DNA of 29,362 nt from JAGOLU01 sp964542665 (lineage in GTDB: Bacteria; Patescibacteriota; Microgenomatia; UBA1406; GWC2-37-13). Numbering within the stretch: position 1 is the stretch's first letter; every line of letters begins with the position of its first letter. Made by a program: the position numbers and the translations under genes. Shown piece after piece: positions 1 to 7,205 of the stretch. The stretch is taken from the NCBI GenBank assembly GCA_964542665.1, contig CAZIUF010000010.1:1-29362 (forward strand). The letters run 5' to 3'. The notes under the pieces were generated by a model. The model saw nothing but the letters and a program-made list of their open reading frames with translations. It did not search any database and was not told the DNA's origin.

Positions 1-362
1 ATGAGTAGCGTCCGATCGATAACATCTTTTTTGTTCCAGCCGATGATATTTTCTTTATCATCCAGGAGTGGTGTGTAGATGAGAGAGTGGATCGTGCCGA
101 CCGTATCATCAGGTTTGACGGCAGACTGATCACGGAGCTTATTTTTCAAAACGCGTGCGGCTTTACCAGTGTAGCTGATAAATCCCACTTTGAGTTTGGG
201 ATGTAGTGTGTGCAGACTGCTGCGCAGATGTGCGACGAGAGTACTTTTCCCAGTGCCGGCATAGCCTCCGAGCGTGATATATTGGCTCTCGCGATGAGGA
301 TCGCTATACCATCGCATGATCATGTCATGGGCGTGTTTCTGGTCAGGTGAAAGGGTGAGCAT
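1..362 (-). CDS. RecD/UvrD-like superfamily-I DNA helicase, N-terminal part (runs off window)
   Basis: Reading the minus strand from an ATG at 362 gives 120 open codons to the window edge. The protein starts MLTLSPDQKHAHDMI, which resembles the Q-motif region of SF1 helicases. A Walker A loop GYAGTGKST follows near residues 31-39. Then come GKAARVL (motif Ia-like) and TVGTIHSLIY, the arrangement seen in RecD2, Dda and other ATP-dependent exonuclease-type helicases that move along DNA using ATP. An in-frame TGA lies just upstream of the ATG, so no longer start is available. No SD is visible; a TATATT box ends nine bases before the ATG. The rest of the helicase lies outside the window, so the subfamily cannot be settled. 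Confidence 0.8.
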   Translation of the reverse strand, partial: MLTLSPDQKHAHDMIMRWYSDPHRESQYITLGGYAGTGKSTLVAHLRSSLHTLHPKLKVGFISYTGKAARVLKNKLRDQSAVKPDDTVGTIHSLIYTPLLDDKENIIGWNKKDVIDRTLL

Positions 363-371
363 ACGGGATCA

Positions 372-377
372 AATATA
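372..377 (-). promoter_or_regulatory. Putative -10 box of the helicase gene
   Basis: TATATT on the minus strand ends nine bases before the helicase ATG, with no SD between. It fits the near-leaderless pattern seen elsewhere in the window. No convincing -35 was found. Confidence 0.35.
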
Positions 378-418
378 CCCTCCACGTCTCAAATTGCTAC
401 GGGTATAAGCACTCGTAC

Positions 419-452
419 GCTCGTTTTGGCATATATTTATTGTTAAACGAGC
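419..452. repeat. Inverted repeat between the copper operon and the helicase gene
   Basis: Perfect 8-base arms GCTCGTTT and AAACGAGC flank an 18-base AT-rich loop. A further GTA/TAC pair lies outside on each side, after a one-base bulge on the left arm. No T-run follows on either strand, so it is not a standard intrinsic terminator. It lies in the 143-base gap between the 3' end of the copper operon and the helicase start. Role unknown: possibly an mRNA 3' end structure or a binding site. Confidence 0.5.
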
Positions 453-505
453 TACGATTGCTAAGTACACCACTCTCACGATTTGCCCGATCGATATATT
501 GCCCG

Positions 506-901
506 TTAGATAAACTTTATCTGGAAGCTATACATGCCCATACTACAGAGACCTTGTATAGTCTCTCCCGCAGCGTGAGTGCCTAAATCAATCTCAGTCT
601 CTCCAGTTTGGGGGAGCATCGATTGAAATCCGACGGAGCGGATCACGAGTGCTGATGAGCAGTCATAAGTATTATTTGTTTTGACGATGAGCTTTGTTGG
701 TATGCCAGATTTTGCACTTGTCAGTCGTGGTGAGTAGCCACCCTTTGCTTCTATTGAAATATATTGGACTTTATCTTTTACGCTGATATTAACCTGTTCT
801 GAGCTACTTTGGCTGCCTGTTTGCTTTGATCCATTTTCCAAGAGATAGATACCACCAATGACGATAAGTATGACCGTGATAGTTACAAGTATTTTTGACA
901 T
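506..901 (-). CDS. Membrane-anchored cupredoxin-like copper protein
   Basis: 131 residues. Residues about 4-21 form an N-terminal membrane anchor or uncleaved signal, followed by a polar linker. The remainder resembles the cupredoxin-1 family found beside copper exporters: a beta-rich stretch, Cys81 in a YDCSSAL context, a MLPQTGETEIDLG strand pair, and a C-terminal GLCSMGMY motif with Cys119, Met121 and Met123 as likely copper ligands. It probably binds copper on the outer face of the membrane. It is the last gene of the copper operon, six bases after the HMA-UreH/TauE gene, so it should be co-transcribed under CsoR control. Electron transfer rather than copper storage cannot be excluded. 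The family assignment rests on the motif pattern only. Confidence 0.75.
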   Translation of the reverse strand: MSKILVTITVILIVIGGIYLLENGSKQTGSQSSSEQVNISVKDKVQYISIEAKGGYSPRLTSAKSGIPTKLIVKTNNTYDCSSALVIRSVGFQSMLPQTGETEIDLGTHAAGETIQGLCSMGMYSFQIKFI

Positions 902-907
902 ATGATA

Positions 908-1915
908 TTAGAAACTAACCAACGGATTGATTATACCTAGGGCAGCCAATGCCGTCAGCAACCCAATAATCCCAAATCCAATAACTACTATACCTACTGT
1001 TTTATAAAAAATTGCAGCATATTTTGAGTGCGCGATGGTCGAAGCACCAAAAGACAGTGCAGAAAGCATCGGAAGCGTGCCCATGACGAACGCAAGCATG
1101 ATCAGAAGTCCAGATAAAAAAGATCCACTTGAAAGAGCAGCTACTTGCATAGATTGGGTGAAACCACATGGGAGAAAAAATGTTCCAAACCCGAGAATAA
1201 ATGGGGTCAAGGCTTTATGCTCAATCCTCTGAAAAAATCGGAATGCTCCACTCGGCAAGGTAATATTTTTCTTTGGCACTATGCCAGATAGGTCGAGGCC
1301 AAGCATAATCATCACTATCGCCGCCATTAGACCAAGCAAGGTTGATAGTGTGAAATTGATACGTACGAGCCCACCAACTGCTCCCAATACTCCACCAAGC
1401 AGGGCGAAACTCAGTATTCTTGCAGTATGAAAAAAGAAAAAGTTTTTGTACGTTGAGGTTTTTTCCTGCGAAACCTTTGCTGAAAGTGAAAGTACAAGCC
1501 CACCTACAACAGCGAGGCAACTAGAAACAGACGCGATAAGCCCGATGACAAAACTTGTCATCGGGCTGATGGGCCCACCAATACCAAAGTTGAGTATTCC
1601 AGATCTTTGCAGCATGAAAAAAAGTCCCAAAACTCCAAAACCGAGTGGGATCGCAATCCACATACCTTTATTATGTACGGGATTACCCGCCATTTTCTGG
1701 AGAGACAGAGTATATCCATTTTTGGATATTACCGCAGATAGATTGCTTGCGAGTTCTGTTGCGACCTGGTCTTTCGCAGTGACTACTTCAACAACCTCAT
1801 TTTTTAGATCGACTTTTACCACGTCTATACCATCCTGTTGTCCTAGAATATCTTCAATAAGGATTTTGCAAGATGCACAATGAGTGCCAGCAACTTGAAA
1901 AGTAAATTGTTTCAT
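908..1915 (-). CDS. HMA-domain / UreH-TauE-SafE-type membrane protein, heavy-metal handling
   Basis: 335 residues. Residues 1-70 form a heavy-metal-associated domain with the CxxC metal site (Cys13 and Cys16 in GTHCASC). About six hydrophobic segments follow from residue 85 onward, of the type called UreH-like transmembrane or sulfite exporter TauE/SafE, distantly related to CcdA/DsbD. Two membrane cysteines stand out: Cys133 in SSCLAVVGG and Cys250 in FLPCGFTQSMQ, the latter a typical motif of this subfamily. Such proteins commonly sit next to copper ATPases and cupredoxins, as here. Membrane copper transfer or thiol chemistry is likely; the exact reaction is not known. It starts three bases after copA ends, so translation is probably coupled. 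No SD is evident. Confidence 0.82.
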   Translation of the reverse strand: MKQFTFQVAGTHCASCKILIEDILGQQDGIDVVKVDLKNEVVEVVTAKDQVATELASNLSAVISKNGYTLSLQKMAGNPVHNKGMWIAIPLGFGVLGLFFMLQRSGILNFGIGGPISPMTSFVIGLIASVSSCLAVVGGLVLSLSAKVSQEKTSTYKNFFFFHTARILSFALLGGVLGAVGGLVRINFTLSTLLGLMAAIVMIMLGLDLSGIVPKKNITLPSGAFRFFQRIEHKALTPFILGFGTFFLPCGFTQSMQVAALSSGSFLSGLLIMLAFVMGTLPMLSALSFGASTIAHSKYAAIFYKTVGIVVIGFGIIGLLTALAALGIINPLVSF

Positions 1916-1918
1916 ATA

Positions 1919-4180
1919 TTATTTCAAACTTTTTGTTTTAAGGCGTAGAGAATTGCTCACGACGGAAACACTCGAAAATGCCATGGCAAGACCTGCAAAT
2001 ATTGGATTGAGCACTATCCCCCACAGAGGATATAAAAGTCCAGCTGCAACGGGGATGCCCACGATGTTATAAATAAATGCCCAAAATAGATTTTGCTTGA
2101 CGGTCAACATGGTGCTGCGTGAAAGATCAATGACTTGCGATATTTTGCTGATGTCACCATGGATGAGGGTGATATCGGCCGACTCAATAGCTACGTCAGT
2201 GCCAGTCGCCATCGCAATCCCCACCTCGGCCTGCACGAGCGCAGGTGCATCATTGATACCATCCCCCGCCATTGCAACAACTTTTCCTTTTGATTGTAAT
2301 TCTTTGATCTTTCCCGCTTTTTCTTGCGGCAGGACTTCTGCAATCACTTTGTCAATCTGCAATTGTTTGGCGATATAGTGGGCCGCATGAGTATTGTCAC
2401 CTGTGAGCATGATCACCTCGACATGCATCTTATGCAATTTCTCGATTGCACTTCTAGCATTATCTTTCACCGTGTCGCTCAGCGACACGAGCCCGGCTTT
2501 TTTTCCATCGATTTCGACGATGACAACCGTTTTGCCTTGCTGTTGGAGATCTTTGAGTTTCTTATCAGAATCATTTGATTCAGGTTTATGAATATATATC
2601 ATGCGTCCATCTGCCTTCGCCTTTACACCTACCCCCTCAAGAGCGGTGAAATCAGCAACCTGTAGGTGAGGTATTTTCTTTGCCGCAGCATATTGTGCAA
2701 TCGCTTGTGCAAGTGGGTGTTCAGAGAGTTTTTCAACACTTGCAGCAAATTGCATCAGGGTATCTTGTGTATATGTTTTGTCATGGACGACGACATCCAC
2801 CACCTCTGGAGTTCCTTTGGTGAGCGTCCCAGTTTTATCTAGTACTACCGTATTGACCTTACTCAGAAGCTCGAGGCTTTTAGCATTTTTGATCAAAATA
2901 CCGTTTTCTGCACCCTTGCCAACTCCGACAATGATCGCTGTAGGTGTTGCGAGTCCAAGCGCGCAAGGACAGGCTATGATCAATACTCCGACAAATGAAA
3001 GTATGCCGTACGATATAGCTAGTGACTGGCCGATGAAAATCGTTCCGATGCCGACCCAGAGCAGGAGTGATAGCACTGCAACCACAAGGACAATGGGGAC
3101 AAAAATTGCTGAGATACGATCGGCGAGTGCTTGTATCGGTGCCTTTGATCCTTGGGCATCCTCTACTATCTTGATGATCTGCGCAAGCATGGTGTCTGTT
3201 CCGACCTTAGTAGCTTTACAGGTTATGCTGCCTTGTTTGTTGATCGTGGCACCGATGACACTATCCCCCACCTTCTTATCAACTGGCACTGACTCTCCGG
3301 TGATCATCGACTCATCGATGGAGGTATACCCTTGGGTGATCGTGGCATCGACCGGTATTTTGGCACCCGGCTTGATGACGACGAGATCGCCAACCACTAC
3401 TTCTCCTACTGCAATCTCCATTTCCTTACCATCTCTGATAACCGTTGCAGTTTTGGCCTGGAGACCAATGAGTTTTTTGATTGCATCACCCGTGCGTCGC
3501 TTTGATCGAGTTTCGAGATATTTTCCAAAAGTTACAAATCCAATGACTACGATAACAACATCAAAATACGTATAGTCTGGCACCTGGATTAGTGTACGGA
3601 CTTGGGGGAATAGTGTGATGATCGTGCTGTAGAGATATGCAGTCAGCGTACCGATACCGACGAGCGTGTCCATGTTTGCAACTCGATGACGGAGAAACAT
3701 TACGACACCATTGAGAAATGGTTTTCCTACCCAAAAAATGACGACAGTTGAAAGTATCAGGAGCATGATGTTGAATAGCTCCATCGGAATGGGAAGATTG
3801 GGCACGAAAGTAAATGTCCGGGCAAGGATATCCCACATCATCAGAGCAAAAGTTGCTAACGTGATGGGGAGTACAAAATGCACTTTGTTTTCCTGTTCTA
3901 CTGTCTCGCCTTGAGAGTCCATCTTGCTCATATCGTGGTGCATACCTGCCATATCATTAGCAGGATTTACTTTGGGCTGCACTGTATATCCATAGGGCGT
4001 AATTGCCGTATTTAACTTTTCAAAACTGACTTTCTCATCATCAAAAGAGATCATTGCCTTTTCTGTCGCATAGTTCACACTTACTTCTTTGACTCCATCG
4101 AGCTTGCGCAGTTGGAGGTCGATGATATGTGCACAGCTTGCACAGTGCATGCCCTTTATATCGTATGTGTCAGTTGTCAT
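1919..4180 (-). CDS. copA: Copper-translocating P1B-type ATPase
   Basis: 753 residues, a normal CopA length. There is one N-terminal HMA domain with GMHCASC (Cys13 and Cys16), then a Met/His-rich linker at about 77-88 (MAGMHHDMSKMD). The P-type core follows: actuator TGES at 294-297, the membrane CPC metal site at 404-406 followed by ALGLATP, the phosphorylated Asp448 in DKTGTLT, and the hinge GDGINDAPA at about 639. CPC together with the HMA domain indicates Cu(I) export from the cytoplasm at the cost of ATP. The Met/His linker is more common in CopB-like pumps, but the CPC motif favours CopA. The gene lies third in the CsoR operon, 15 bases after the DUF305 gene and three before the HMA-UreH gene. 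Confidence 0.95.
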   Translation of the reverse strand: MTTDTYDIKGMHCASCAHIIDLQLRKLDGVKEVSVNYATEKAMISFDDEKVSFEKLNTAITPYGYTVQPKVNPANDMAGMHHDMSKMDSQGETVEQENKVHFVLPITLATFALMMWDILARTFTFVPNLPIPMELFNIMLLILSTVVIFWVGKPFLNGVVMFLRHRVANMDTLVGIGTLTAYLYSTIITLFPQVRTLIQVPDYTYFDVVIVVIGFVTFGKYLETRSKRRTGDAIKKLIGLQAKTATVIRDGKEMEIAVGEVVVGDLVVIKPGAKIPVDATITQGYTSIDESMITGESVPVDKKVGDSVIGATINKQGSITCKATKVGTDTMLAQIIKIVEDAQGSKAPIQALADRISAIFVPIVLVVAVLSLLLWVGIGTIFIGQSLAISYGILSFVGVLIIACPCALGLATPTAIIVGVGKGAENGILIKNAKSLELLSKVNTVVLDKTGTLTKGTPEVVDVVVHDKTYTQDTLMQFAASVEKLSEHPLAQAIAQYAAAKKIPHLQVADFTALEGVGVKAKADGRMIYIHKPESNDSDKKLKDLQQQGKTVVIVEIDGKKAGLVSLSDTVKDNARSAIEKLHKMHVEVIMLTGDNTHAAHYIAKQLQIDKVIAEVLPQEKAGKIKELQSKGKVVAMAGDGINDAPALVQAEVGIAMATGTDVAIESADITLIHGDISKISQVIDLSRSTMLTVKQNLFWAFIYNIVGIPVAAGLLYPLWGIVLNPIFAGLAMAFSSVSVVSNSLRLKTKSLK

Positions 4181-4195
4181 GTTTTTAAATAGTAT

Positions 4196-4756
4196 TTATA
4201 TTTTGTACCAGTTTTTTCTCCAATCTTTGAGCATAGTGCCACTTGTGGTGAGAAACTCCTCAACTGCATCAGCATTGTTCAGCACTTCAGATCTACTCGA
4301 CTTTGTCCGTACTTCTTTGGTCATCACAATTCCTGCCTCATGATGGGCAATGACCGTATTTAGAAATCTGAGATCAAATGATGCATCATAGGTGCCGAGG
4401 TTCGGCACGATCGGGTCCTTGACCGCTCGAGTATCGCCATACCATGCCTTTTTCCACGCGTATAGCTCAGCGATCAGGACGGGTTCATTTTTCTGTATTT
4501 CTATTGCGAGATTCTTGACTTCCGGTCGAGTACTCACTTCTGCTTGCTGTGCGACCAAGATCGCTCCTCGGTGATGAGTAATCATCGCATCTACATATCT
4601 CAGATCAAGCCATTTGTCTGCTCGACCGAGGTCCATAGTGCTTTTGTCATACATCGTGAGCGCGTACTGTGGAGTGAGAAAATAACCAACACCAATGCCA
4701 ATGATGGCACAGATAATCATAAGAGAAGTTGCTAAGTAGATCGAAATTTTGGTCAT
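4196..4756 (-). CDS. DUF305 family protein (membrane-anchored, metal-associated)
   Basis: 186 residues with an N-terminal membrane anchor at about 7-27. The DUF305 fold (ferritin-like helical) shows its two signature histidine pairs: His61-His62 in DAMITHHRGAI and His138-His139 in NTVIAHHEAGI. DUF305 proteins are frequently encoded beside copper resistance genes and probably bind metal outside the membrane, but no biochemical reaction is firmly established for them. This gene is second in the operon, 80 bases after csoR, and just upstream of copA. No SD precedes the ATG. The Met-rich metal motifs of some DUF305 proteins are absent, so the histidine pairs are the likely ligands. Confidence 0.85.
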   Translation of the reverse strand: MTKISIYLATSLMIICAIIGIGVGYFLTPQYALTMYDKSTMDLGRADKWLDLRYVDAMITHHRGAILVAQQAEVSTRPEVKNLAIEIQKNEPVLIAELYAWKKAWYGDTRAVKDPIVPNLGTYDASFDLRFLNTVIAHHEAGIVMTKEVRTKSSRSEVLNNADAVEEFLTTSGTMLKDWRKNWYKI

Positions 4757-4836
4757 AGAAAAATATAAGTTGTAATTGGATATGAAAGTTATTTTCTTTT
4801 GAGTTTATAGACTTTGAGTATTACGGTAGTTGCGTT

Positions 4837-5052
4837 TTAGGTATCTCCACTTTTTATCTGAACGACGACACAGAGTTGGATGTGACTCTCAAGGAGTGTG
4901 TCCTCGATATTCGACAGGCTTTGTTTGACGGCTGAGGTCTGAGTGATGACATCGATGCAGTAGGTGTCTGATGCGATCATTTGCTGGAGCCCGCGGATCT
5001 GCCCCTCAACAATTTTGAGATGTCGGATGAGTTTTTGTTTGTCGGTTTTCAT
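4837..5052 (-). CDS. csoR: CsoR-family copper-sensing transcriptional repressor
   Basis: 71 residues from the ATG at 5052, shorter than the usual 85-100. The sequence keeps the all-helical DUF156/CsoR core (KLIRHLKIVEGQIRGLQQMI) and the copper ligands Cys32, His57 and Cys61. Their spacing (25 and 4 residues) is that of the M. tuberculosis ligands Cys36/His61/Cys65, so this is a Cu(I) sensor rather than a nickel (RcnR) or sulfur (CstR) paralog. An in-frame open stretch extends upstream, but it crosses the promoter and operator and was rejected as coding. It is the first gene of the copper operon. A TATCAT -10 box ends six bases before the ATG, so the mRNA is probably leaderless. The protein should repress the operon until it binds copper. 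Confidence 0.92.
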   Translation of the reverse strand: MKTDKQKLIRHLKIVEGQIRGLQQMIASDTYCIDVITQTSAVKQSLSNIEDTLLESHIQLCVVVQIKSGDT

Positions 5053-5058
5053 AGATAC

Positions 5059-5087
5059 ATGATACCCCCCTGGGGGTATAGTGTCAA
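5059..5087 (-). promoter_or_regulatory. Promoter of the copper operon (TTGACA-17-TATCAT)
   Basis: On the minus strand a perfect -35 TTGACA (5082-5087) and a -10 TATCAT (5059-5064) are separated by exactly 17 bases. The spacer is almost entirely filled by the CsoR-type palindrome. The predicted transcript start falls at or next to the csoR ATG at 5052. Confidence 0.85.
5062..5079. promoter_or_regulatory. CsoR operator palindrome
   Basis: Perfect 8-base arms ATACCCCC and GGGGGTAT surround a central CT. A run of C/G flanked by AT pairs is the known form of CsoR operators. It lies in the promoter spacer and overlaps the -10 box, so bound apo-CsoR would block RNA polymerase, and copper binding would release it. 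Confidence 0.88.
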
Positions 5088-5125
5088 GGGTCATATTTAC
5101 CAGACACCAACAGACTGGCTTAGAC

Positions 5126-5154
5126 TTGACATTAAGGTCATTTAGGGTCATGAT
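5126..5154 (+). promoter_or_regulatory. Promoter of the TraD-like ATPase gene
   Basis: A perfect -35 TTGACA (5126-5131) is followed after 17 bases by CATGAT (5149-5154, four of six matches). The -10 ends five bases before the ATG at 5160, predicting a leaderless or nearly leaderless mRNA. It is divergent from the csoR promoter and separate from the CsoR operator. Confidence 0.5.
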
Positions 5155-5159
5155 AAGGC

Positions 5160-6287
5160 ATGTCATCATCCTCACTTTTACCTCAACCAATCGCTGAATT
5201 AACACCCAAGTCTCGCAGTAGAGGTATGGTAGTGACGGGTGAGTCTGGTACCGGAGTATCGACCTTTCTCCTCAATCAAGTTGCCGCAGACCTGTCAAAA
5301 AATAGAAGGATAATCCTTTTTGATCCATGGGGCGATCTCGCAGTGCAGCTACACAAGACTTACTCAGATATCCTCGTATGGAAGGTTGGAGTCAAGGAGC
5401 CGAGCAACTGCTGTATCGATCTTTTTGCAAATGGAATCAGAAAGATTTCGCACGATATGGTGAGCAAACGAGTTATGGATCTAATGTACATGCTTTTTGA
5501 TCCAGAAAAATCTGGACTGATCGGACCACGATTTACCCATACGATGCGCAATAGCATCGCAGTGCTTCGAGACGTGGGCGAGGCGAGCTTCACCAACTTA
5601 CAGCGATTGTTGACTGATACGTCATATCTCACCTCTATCCTCCCTCGCGTCGTTGATCCTGGTGCAAAGGCCTACTTTACTAAAGTACTTGAAACGACGA
5701 GTGATACAAGCAAGTCCGATGTACTCGAGTACATCTTGCCAAAACTCAGTGTGGTGACACCAGATAGTCAACTGGGCATGATGCTCGATACCTCAATCAC
5801 CAAACCGTGGGGTGAGGTCGTAAAATCATCGACAAAGGTCATCGTAGTAGATCTATCTACACTCAGCTCGCAAAGTCAGACGCTGGCTGTCGCATATAAA
5901 CTGATCGTACAAGACCTAATACATACGCTTCATGGCGAACAATCGATGGGAGAACAGCTCTCCATATATATCGACGAAGTACAACGGATAGGGAATCGAG
6001 TGAGTCTAGCACTTTCGCATGAATTGAGGCGAGCCAATGCGTGGTACACATCCACTGTCCGAGATCTCTATACCTTGCCTCCGACTGAAATGCACGGATA
6101 CCTTGTAGAGAAGACCCTTGTGTCATTTCGAGTGAGTCCTCCCGATGCAGGTTTTTTACTCCCCTATTTCATGTCATTTGATCAACACATCAAGCTGGAT
6201 ACGTTATCAGACTTTGAAATCGTTGCGCGGATCAGGACAGATCGAGGTGTGGTCTGTGCGAAATCAGCAAATAGCTCAACTAGCTGA
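5160..6287 (+). CDS. VirD4/TraD/HerA-like P-loop ATPase with altered Walker A
   Basis: 375 residues. The layout follows the TraD/VirD4 coupling-ATPase and HerA class, which pump DNA as hexamers: a Walker A-like loop GESGTGVST at 27-35, IILFDPWGDLA (the 'DPHGDL' strand) at about 51-61, and PRFTHTMRNSIAVL with LQRLLTD in the helical region. Walker B follows as LSIYIDEVQ with Asp272 and Glu273, then a C-terminal sensor-like stretch. The expected Walker A lysine is Val33, confirmed from the codon GTA, so ATP binding may be weakened or supplied differently. There are no membrane segments and no relaxase or type IV secretion genes nearby. It is shorter than TraD and lacks most of the all-alpha domain. 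Its role is unknown; DNA translocation is only an inference from the fold. Confidence 0.65.
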   Translation: MSSSSLLPQPIAELTPKSRSRGMVVTGESGTGVSTFLLNQVAADLSKNRRIILFDPWGDLAVQLHKTYSDILVWKVGVKEPSNCCIDLFANGIRKISHDMVSKRVMDLMYMLFDPEKSGLIGPRFTHTMRNSIAVLRDVGEASFTNLQRLLTDTSYLTSILPRVVDPGAKAYFTKVLETTSDTSKSDVLEYILPKLSVVTPDSQLGMMLDTSITKPWGEVVKSSTKVIVVDLSTLSSQSQTLAVAYKLIVQDLIHTLHGEQSMGEQLSIYIDEVQRIGNRVSLALSHELRRANAWYTSTVRDLYTLPPTEMHGYLVEKTLVSFRVSPPDAGFLLPYFMSFDQHIKLDTLSDFEIVARIRTDRGVVCAKSANSSTS

Positions 6288-6302
6288 GCAAACATACACG
6301 TG

Positions 6303-7154
6303 TTAGGATTTTGCGATCAGATTCAAAATCTGTGCATGGAGAGCTTTGTTTGTTGCTGCAACAGGATAATAGAGTGACAGTTGATCACTTTCCATCCGAC
6401 GCACATATGTTGCCGGATCGAACTGTTCTCCATGAATATCGGTGACCATACAGCCAGCCCCTTGGGCCACAGTGCTCGCAAATATCTCATAAAGCCGTTC
6501 GCCTCCAATGGGATCGAGATATGCGTCGATCACTCCCATCGCAAGCTTAAGCCAATAGATATGACCACTACCAACTATAGTTTGGGAAGGTTTCAAAAAG
6601 ATTTCTTTGACGCGGTCAAATCCCATCCTTTCTTTTGCACTTTCCAGCGTGATAACGATTCGTGAGTCGACGAGAGAAGTTTGCTTTTTGAGATTAAATA
6701 GTATTTCTTTCTCCGTTTGTATTTGATAAAAATGTGTTACCCCATCTTCTACTATCCCAACAATACCTGTTTGGTAGTCCATAATTGCGGATGAAATAAA
6801 GACATAATCATAATCAAAGATCGTGAGCCCAATCGCCGCTTCATGAAATGTCAGCGACGCGAGCGAGCTGTTGCAAAAAGGATCATAGACAACACGATAT
6901 TTCTTTTCACCAAACTCAAAAAAACCACTTTCCTCAGAAAATACTTTTCCAGTGATTTGGAATTCGTGCAATTTCTTTTTTACAATCTCGTCGAGCCTCA
7001 CATCAAAGCTATATTGAATATTATCGTTTGCTTTCACCTTGACCTGTTGCGCGAGGCTTTGAGAAAACAGCGCGTAGTTACTGAGGTTCGGAAACATGAA
7101 ATCAAAAACATTGTGAAACGTAGCAAATATAAACTGAGATGCTTGGGAGTCCAT
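6303..7154 (-). CDS. Inositol-monophosphatase-fold protein with degenerate metal site
   Basis: 283 residues. The order of motifs matches the IMPase/FBPase/CysQ superfamily (Mg-dependent sugar or nucleotide phosphatases): an acidic FDVRLDEIV helix, FSEESG at 72-77, VVYDPFCNSS at 88-97, and near the C-terminus RLYEIFASTVAQGAGCMVTD. The usual DP(I/L)DG(T/S) motif has become DPFCNS, so the second metal Asp is Cys94, and the usual WDxAA has become YEIFAS. Catalysis by the classic mechanism is therefore doubtful; it may bind a ligand or use another substrate. It ends 15 bases from the convergent TraD-like gene. A TATACT box ends eight bases before the ATG, which has no SD. The superfamily assignment is moderately confident. 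Confidence 0.6.
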   Translation of the reverse strand: MDSQASQFIFATFHNVFDFMFPNLSNYALFSQSLAQQVKVKANDNIQYSFDVRLDEIVKKKLHEFQITGKVFSEESGFFEFGEKKYRVVYDPFCNSSLASLTFHEAAIGLTIFDYDYVFISSAIMDYQTGIVGIVEDGVTHFYQIQTEKEILFNLKKQTSLVDSRIVITLESAKERMGFDRVKEIFLKPSQTIVGSGHIYWLKLAMGVIDAYLDPIGGERLYEIFASTVAQGAGCMVTDIHGEQFDPATYVRRMESDQLSLYYPVAATNKALHAQILNLIAKS

Positions 7155-7162
7155 GGATGTCT

Positions 7163-7168
7163 AGTATA
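7163..7168 (-). promoter_or_regulatory. -10 box of the IMPase-like gene
   Basis: TATACT on the minus strand, ending eight bases before the ATG at 7154. No clear -35 and no SD are seen. This predicts a leaderless or nearly leaderless transcript. Confidence 0.5.
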
Positions 7169-7205
7169 GAATAATCGAAGTATTTATAGGGTAATAGTTA
7201 TATAT

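Noticed and set aside
2778..3575. 265-codon plus-strand ORF opposite copA
   Set aside because: It lies fully antisense to conserved copA domains and has Ser/Thr-rich composition typical of shadow frames.
5053..5205. Longer in-frame CsoR start upstream of 5052
   Set aside because: It would translate through the -10, operator and -35 of its own promoter, and the extra residues are not CsoR-like.
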